A stretch of 12,463 nt of DNA, taken from NCBI GenBank assembly GCA_029747585.1, contig JAPEVF010001208.1, positions 1 to 12,463 on the forward strand. The letters run 5' to 3'. Each line of letters begins with the position of its first letter. Positions within the stretch are counted from its first letter, which is position 1. Source of the DNA: Pleurotus djamor. Lineage: Eukaryota > Basidiomycota > Agaricomycetes > Agaricales > Pleurotaceae. A model generated the notes under the pieces. That model did not search any database, was not told where the DNA came from, and saw only the letters and a program-made list of their open reading frames with translations. Positions 7,547 through 12,463 of the stretch are shown one piece after another. The position numbers were made by a program, and so were the translations under genes.

Positions 7547-9172
7547 ATGGACTCACAACCCTCTACATCTTCAGGAGGCATGGATCAAAGACGGCAAGAC
7601 GCTCTCAAGACATACCGTGCTGTATGTCGCTACAATATTCGTTTCAGGTTTTGTTGTCTAATCCGTTTGTAGAAAATGAAAGAGCATGAATCGAATAGCG
7701 ACAGTTTGAAGAACTGTAAGTCGGCTTGCCGGTCTTCTTGCTACACAGTCTAACATAACGCTGTCGCTTTGCAGTGAGATTTTCTTTGAAGGATCTGGAA
7801 AAGGCATACGCGAAGACTGAAGAAGACATCAAAGCCGTCCAATCCGTTGGTCAAATCATCGGCGAAGTAATGAAACAACTTGACGATGAGCGGTGTGCGT
7901 TGCTCTTTCTCTGACTACTTTGCGGGCTCACCTACTCCGTCATAGTCATTGTTAAAGCCTCGTCTGGTCCGCGATACGTTGTTTCGTATCGTCCGGCTCT
8001 ACCTGTCGAGAAGCTGAAAGCTGGTACAAGAGTTTCATTGGATATGACGACGTTGACAGTAATGCGCATACTACCACGAGAAGTCGATCCATTGGTTTAC
8101 AAGATGAGCTTGGAGGATCCCGGAGGTGCTTCGTTCGCAGGTATCGGCGGTCTGGGCGAGCAAGTGCGGGAACTACGAGAAGTGCGTCGTGAATCACACC
8201 ATTCTCAGTCGGGCATTCACTAACTCCACGTACAGATTATTGAACTTCCTCTTCTCAACCCAGAACTCTTCCAACGCGTCGGTATCAAACCACCGAAGGG
8301 TGTCCTACTCTACGGCCCACCCGGAACAGGAAAGACGTTACTTGCCCGAGCTGTGGCTGCGACCCTTCAAACCAATTTCCTCAAAGTTGTATCATCAGCG
8401 ATTGTCGACAAGTACATCGGTGAGAGTGCTCGTGTCGTGAGGGAGATGTTCGGTTATGCTCGGGACCATGAACCGTGTGTCATATTTATGGACGAGATTG
8501 ATGCAATCGGAGGCAGACGATTTTCGGAGGGTACCAGTGCAGATCGTGAAATTCAGAGGACGTTGATGGAGGTGAGTCGTGCGGTTTGTTCATGGAGACC
8601 CAAGGTACCTAATACCTTTGTGCAGCTTCTGAACCAGATGGATGGTTTCGATTCGTTGGGTCGTACGAAACTCATCATGGCCACTAACAGGCCTGATACC
8701 CTCGACCCCGCCCTACTCAGGCCGGGTCGGTTGGACCGAAAGATTGAAGTCCCTCTTCCCAACGAACAAGCTCGCCTTGAAATCCTGAAGATCCATGCTA
8801 AACCCGTCAACAAGAGTGGTGACATTGACTACGAAGCCATTGTCAAGGTGTGTACTATGTTAGCCCAACCAGTATACGTTTCATTGAGATACTCTCAAGC
8901 TTTCCGATGGGTTCAACGGCGCCGATCTACGTAATGTCGTGACTGAGGCTGGCATGTTTGCCATTCGTGACGACAGGTTTGCTTCCGCTCAGNCTCTCCC
9001 CCTTTGCTTTACTTACTTGGAACTCAGGGAGTACGTGACCCAGGAGGACCTAACCAAAGCTGCCAGGAAAGTGAGCGATGCAAAGAAGCACGAAAGTCAG
9101 TGACCCAGATTTTCTTCATTACCACCTATATTGATGACTTGAACAGCAAAGATGGAGTACTCTATGAAATAG
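7547..9172 (+). CDS. RPT4: 26S proteasome regulatory subunit RPT4 (AAA ATPase, PSMC6-like)
   Basis: RPT4 is one of six ATPases in the ring at the base of the 19S particle that unfolds ubiquitinated proteins and threads them into the 20S core. Nine exons (7547-7621, 7673-7715, 7775-7894, 7946-8181, 8236-8571, 8626-8847, 8900-8976, 9028-9095, 9147-9172) encode 400 residues, close to the family norm. Order: N-terminal coiled coil (about 25-75), an OB segment ([13 protein letters not shown], then [20 protein letters not shown]), and the AAA domain. In that domain are Walker A GPPGTGKT (185-192), pore loop KYIGE (217-221), Walker B IFMDEID (241-247), [18 protein letters not shown] and the second region of homology [36 protein letters not shown] and [12 protein letters not shown] point to RPT4 rather than other RPTs. 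The C-terminus (KMEYSMK) lacks an HbYX motif, as expected of RPT4. Head-to-head with the tRNA, 99 bp apart. An N at 8993 lies in an intron. Confidence 0.97.
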
Positions 9173-9385
9173 ATACTATATCAACTCTGTTATGTCTTTC
9201 TTCGCTTTTGTTTTCGATATCAATCCCACGATTTCCCTTGCTTTTTATGCCTAACGAAACCTTCTCCTAAGAGTACGTAGGGGTAGTTATCTAAGCGCCT
9301 CTTTTTGGACTTCGTGACCTCAACAGCGTCTCCGTTGTCTCTTACCTCACTTCCATTCCTTCACCCACACTGTCGCTGTATCGCG
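9173..9385. other. Intergenic between RPT4 and SEC1
   Basis: This 213-bp stretch serves as the 3' flank of RPT4 and the 5' region of SEC1, both on the plus strand. It is pyrimidine-rich towards the SEC1 start, common for fungal 5' leaders, and has no ATG in the last 100 bases before that start. No other gene is seen. Confidence 0.6.
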
Positions 9386-12333
9386 ATGCCTTCCCTTATT
9401 GATGTAGTTCGAAATAGTCTGTGCTGCTTCTCTGGGTCGTGGTGGCCACGCTGACTTTCCTGCTTCAGAGTTCCTTGAAGCCATCCGATCAGTAAATCCT
9501 CCGGGACGATGGAAAATACTGGTTGTCGATGAACACTCCCAGAAGCTGTTAGGCTCGGTCTTGAAGCAATTTGATATCCTGCAAGAGAATGTGACGCGTA
9601 TGTGTGTTGGAAAATGAACATTCACCTAAAACGCCCTCATCTCATGGTATCCTAACTTCATATAGTCATCGAATCCATAACCAATTATCGAGATCCCCAG
9701 GACTTTGAAGCCATGTACCTCCTCATGCCGACGACGCAGAACATTGATCGCATTATCCGGGACTTCTCTGATGGTCGAAAGCAGTACTCAGCTGCGCACC
9801 TGTTCTTCATTGACGGGCTTGAAGAGGCGTTGTTTCAGAGATTGACGACGTCACCGGCCGAGCCGCACCTTCAGGCTTTGAAGGAACTATTCATCAATTT
9901 CTGGGGTGAGTTCTCTTCCTCGTCATCTCCCGTGTCCCTTCTAATGAAACTATTATCCAACAGCACTCGAAGCACAAACATTCTCCATGCAGTCACCCGC
10001 CTTCTTTTTCTCCATGTTCAGTCCCCCTCGCAGCGAAGCCGCCTACAAGCTTGCCAAAGCAAAGCTAGAAGAAGATCTGATATACACTAGCAAGATCATC
10101 ACTAATCTCTGTATCACTCTGAATGAGTTTCCTTACATCCGGTACTACTTCCCCTCACATCATCCTCCCCTCGGACCACTGAAACCACACGATACGACGC
10201 GCCCGCCGCCACCGCCAGAAGGTAGCGGTCGATGGCGTACCAATCTAGCTAGAGGCGCGGAAGCCAGAGCGAATGAAGCTGTTGAGACGGATTATTTGTC
10301 GAAGATACTTTCGTTTATGGTGCAGAGGAATTTAGAGGATCATAAGAAGGCGAATCCTGATTTCGCTGTGAGTTTGTTCAATCGTTTGTGAAGCTAGAGT
10401 GGGCGTTAATACTTCAGTACCGTAGAAAGCTGATCCTTCGAGAGGGAGGGCGACGCTGATTATCACCGACCGATCCATGGATATGTTGGCGCCGTTCATC
10501 CATGAGTTCACGTATCAAGCCATGGCAAATGATCTTCTTCCGATTGACGAGGGGACGAGATACACGTGAGTAAGGTCGCGGTGGAAGGATCCCGCTCCAG
10601 GTTGATGATATTACTTTTAGATACAAGTTTCAGTCGTCCTTAGGTGCATATGAAGACAAGACCGCGACGCTCTCGGATGCTGACAATGTATGGACTGAGG
10701 TCCGACATATGCACATGCGTGAAGCTATAGACAAGCTCATGGCAGACTTCAATAAATTCATGGAAGATAACGCTGGGTTCAAAGGGTGAGTTCTCATTGA
10801 TACCCGGACGATAATAATTATGAATTGAGCGTATCGTGTATCACATAGGGAAGGTGCAGCGAGTCTTAACGACATGAAGGATATGCTGGCTAGTCTTCCG
10901 CAGTACCAGGAACAGCGAGAAAAGGTATCCTTTCGACGCCTTGCCTCACTTAAGTTCGAAAATCTAACATATCCCTCATAGTTCTCCCTACATCTGAACA
11001 TGGCTCAGGAGTGTATGGCTATCTTCGAGAACGACAAGCTACCCCTTGTTGCCAATGTTGAACAGGTACGTCCCGCCGTGTTGTTCTTCAAACTCGAACT
11101 GCGCGCTGACCGCTCGGGCCCGTATATCAGTGTTGCGCCACGGGCTTGACGGCTGAAGGCAAGACGCCCAAGACGCTGGTTGAAGAGATGGTGCCACTAC
11201 TCGACAGTCGCGAAATCATGTTAGTTGCATCAGTTTCAGCGTCGATACTTGATACTGATTTGATGCCTTTCACCATACAGCAATCTGAGTAAGGTTCGAA
11301 TCGTTGCGCTGTATATACAGCATCGGGAAGGTGTTCCAGATGAGGATAGGCGCCGGCTGTATCAACACGCCCGACTGAGTCTGGCAGAGCAGGATGCTGT
11401 CAATGCGTTGCTACTCATGGGTGTTCGCATCGGTAGGGTGAGTGTCCCCCTGTGTCCAGGCTGGATCCCTTTCTGACCGACATTTAGGGGCCAGGGGATA
11501 AAGACGTCAAGAAGAAAATCAAGCAGAAATCGAACAATGATGAAGAATACGAACTCTCACGTTACAAACCACTAATTCGGACCGTTCTCGAGGTAAGATT
11601 AACGTTCGCGTGCCCGAGTTCATCTGATGACGCGGTTTGTGCGCAGGAACACTCATCTAACAAGCTAGACACCTCGCTTTTCCCTTATGTTAGAGACACG
11701 CCGACGGCTGCTCCCCAAGTGACGCAGCGAGTAGCCCCACCCACTGCTACGTCGTTACGTAGCCAGAAGCCAGCCTGGCACAAGGCTCCGAAACCAGGAA
11801 CCAGTGCAAGCGAGGCTGTTAGACAGCGAATCATCGTGTTCGTAGCTGGTGGGATGACCTACTCGGAGATGAGAGAAGCATATCATCTTTCCACATCGCT
11901 GAACAAAGATATATTCATAGGTGAGAGACTTCCCCGATCCTCGGGGCGATGGGCTGTTGACTGATTTTCTTTTTTGCGACGCGAAGGCTCGACACATGTG
12001 TTCACACCGAAGCACTTTGTTGATGATCTGAAGGTGCTGGATTTGGGTGGAGTGGGATCTCGCGCACTGCCGAATGGGATGAAAGACACTGGTCGTGACA
12101 CCCCACGTTCGTTCCAAGAATATTATGATGAACGATACTATACGAAGGACGCGCCTCGGCCGACAAGACAGGCACCACCTCCCGCTCAGACCCAGACGCG
12201 TCTAACGGCTCAAGACCCTTACGCCAAACCATCGCGCATCTCGCCCACCAATTCCTACCAAAGCTCGTTCGAGTCGGCAGCACCTAGCGTCAAGGAAGAG
12301 AAGAAGAAGAAGCGTGGCTTGTTCAGGTTCTAG
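9386..12333 (+). CDS. SEC1: Sec1/Munc18 (SM) family protein SEC1, exocytic membrane fusion
   Basis: SM proteins clasp syntaxins and SNARE bundles; SEC1 acts where secretory vesicles fuse with the plasma membrane, at hyphal tips in fungi. Thirteen exons (9386-9416, 9469-9597, 9666-9905, 9964-10367, 10426-10565, 10621-10785, 10849-10924, 10982-11065, 11131-11219, 11281-11437, 11488-11592, 11647-11920, 11987-12333) encode 746 residues. The start MPSLIDVVR and the following [65 protein letters not shown] and [13 protein letters not shown] segments cover the SM fold in order. A Pro-rich insert with PPPPP lies near residues 200-235. After the SM fold (about 650) comes an extended tail rich in Pro, Gln and Ser that ends in a basic cluster, [10 protein letters not shown]. 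Exon 5 uses the second of two nearby acceptors (AG at 10424-10425); the one 8 nt earlier would shift the frame. It is distinguished from VPS45, SLY1 and VPS33 by the MPSLIDVVR start and exocytic-type motifs. Confidence 0.95.
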
Positions 12334-12463
12334 TTGTTCTTTCGCTCTTTCCTTTAATAACTGATCAGAGACGAGTGGACGGTAATTCGTGGAATCTTGC
12401 ATTGTAGTAACGTTATTCGCAATGGACAATGGATTTTAGTAGGTAGGCATCATTGTGCTGGGG
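12334..12463. other. 3' flank of SEC1
   Basis: About 130 bp downstream of the SEC1 stop codon. It is AT-richer than the coding exons and has no canonical AATAAA; CTTTAATAACTG just after the stop is the closest. Nothing else is recognisable before the window ends. Confidence 0.5.

Noticed and set aside
10416..10425. Earlier 3' splice site (AG at 10416-10417) for SEC1 exon 5
   Set aside because: It adds 8 nt and shifts the frame; the acceptor at 10424-10425 gives the conserved [15 protein letters not shown] reading.
1..12463. Search for a gene cluster, transposon, CRISPR array or new defence-type system
   Set aside because: The genes are unrelated housekeeping and secreted-enzyme genes in mixed orientation; no transposase, terminal repeats, target duplications or array structure were seen.

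Overview
This window is nuclear DNA from a filamentous basidiomycete, most likely an Agaricomycete. It shows five protein genes cut by many very short introns (about 50-76 nt, nearly all GT-AG), a eukaryotic tRNA with an intron beside the anticodon, and fungal housekeeping and secretory proteins. I assembled every exon chain by hand. Each of the four complete genes closes in frame with a total length divisible by three.

Layout: (1) about 1-1533, + strand: 3' part of a GPI-anchored chitin deacetylase (CE4 family), cut by the left edge and interrupted by one ambiguous base at 898. (2) 1534-1996: convergent 3' flanks. (3) 3759-1997, - strand: a 544-residue leucine-rich-repeat protein with an unnamed Cys/His-containing C-terminal region. 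(4) 7041-4069, - strand: an 18-exon secreted S10 serine carboxypeptidase with a complete catalytic triad and a probable GPI tail. (5) 7447-7364, - strand: tRNA-Pro(AGG) with a 12-nt intron. (6) 7547-9172, + strand: RPT4, an ATPase subunit of the 26S proteasome. (7) 9386-12333, + strand: SEC1, the SM protein of exocytic membrane fusion.

The genes do not form a pathway cluster. Two are core housekeeping genes (proteasome, exocytosis), two encode wall or secreted enzymes and one is of unknown role. There is no sign of mobile elements, CRISPR, a biosynthetic cluster or horizontal transfer. I did not find a new multi-gene system. The items worth a second look are at gene-structure level: an inferred 4-nt microexon and a GC-AG intron in the deacetylase, an extra base that breaks its frame, a linker rich in basic pairs in the carboxypeptidase, a tRNA with an unusual D-loop, an intron in RPT4 that stays in frame if retained, and the uncharacterised C-terminal module of the LRR protein.
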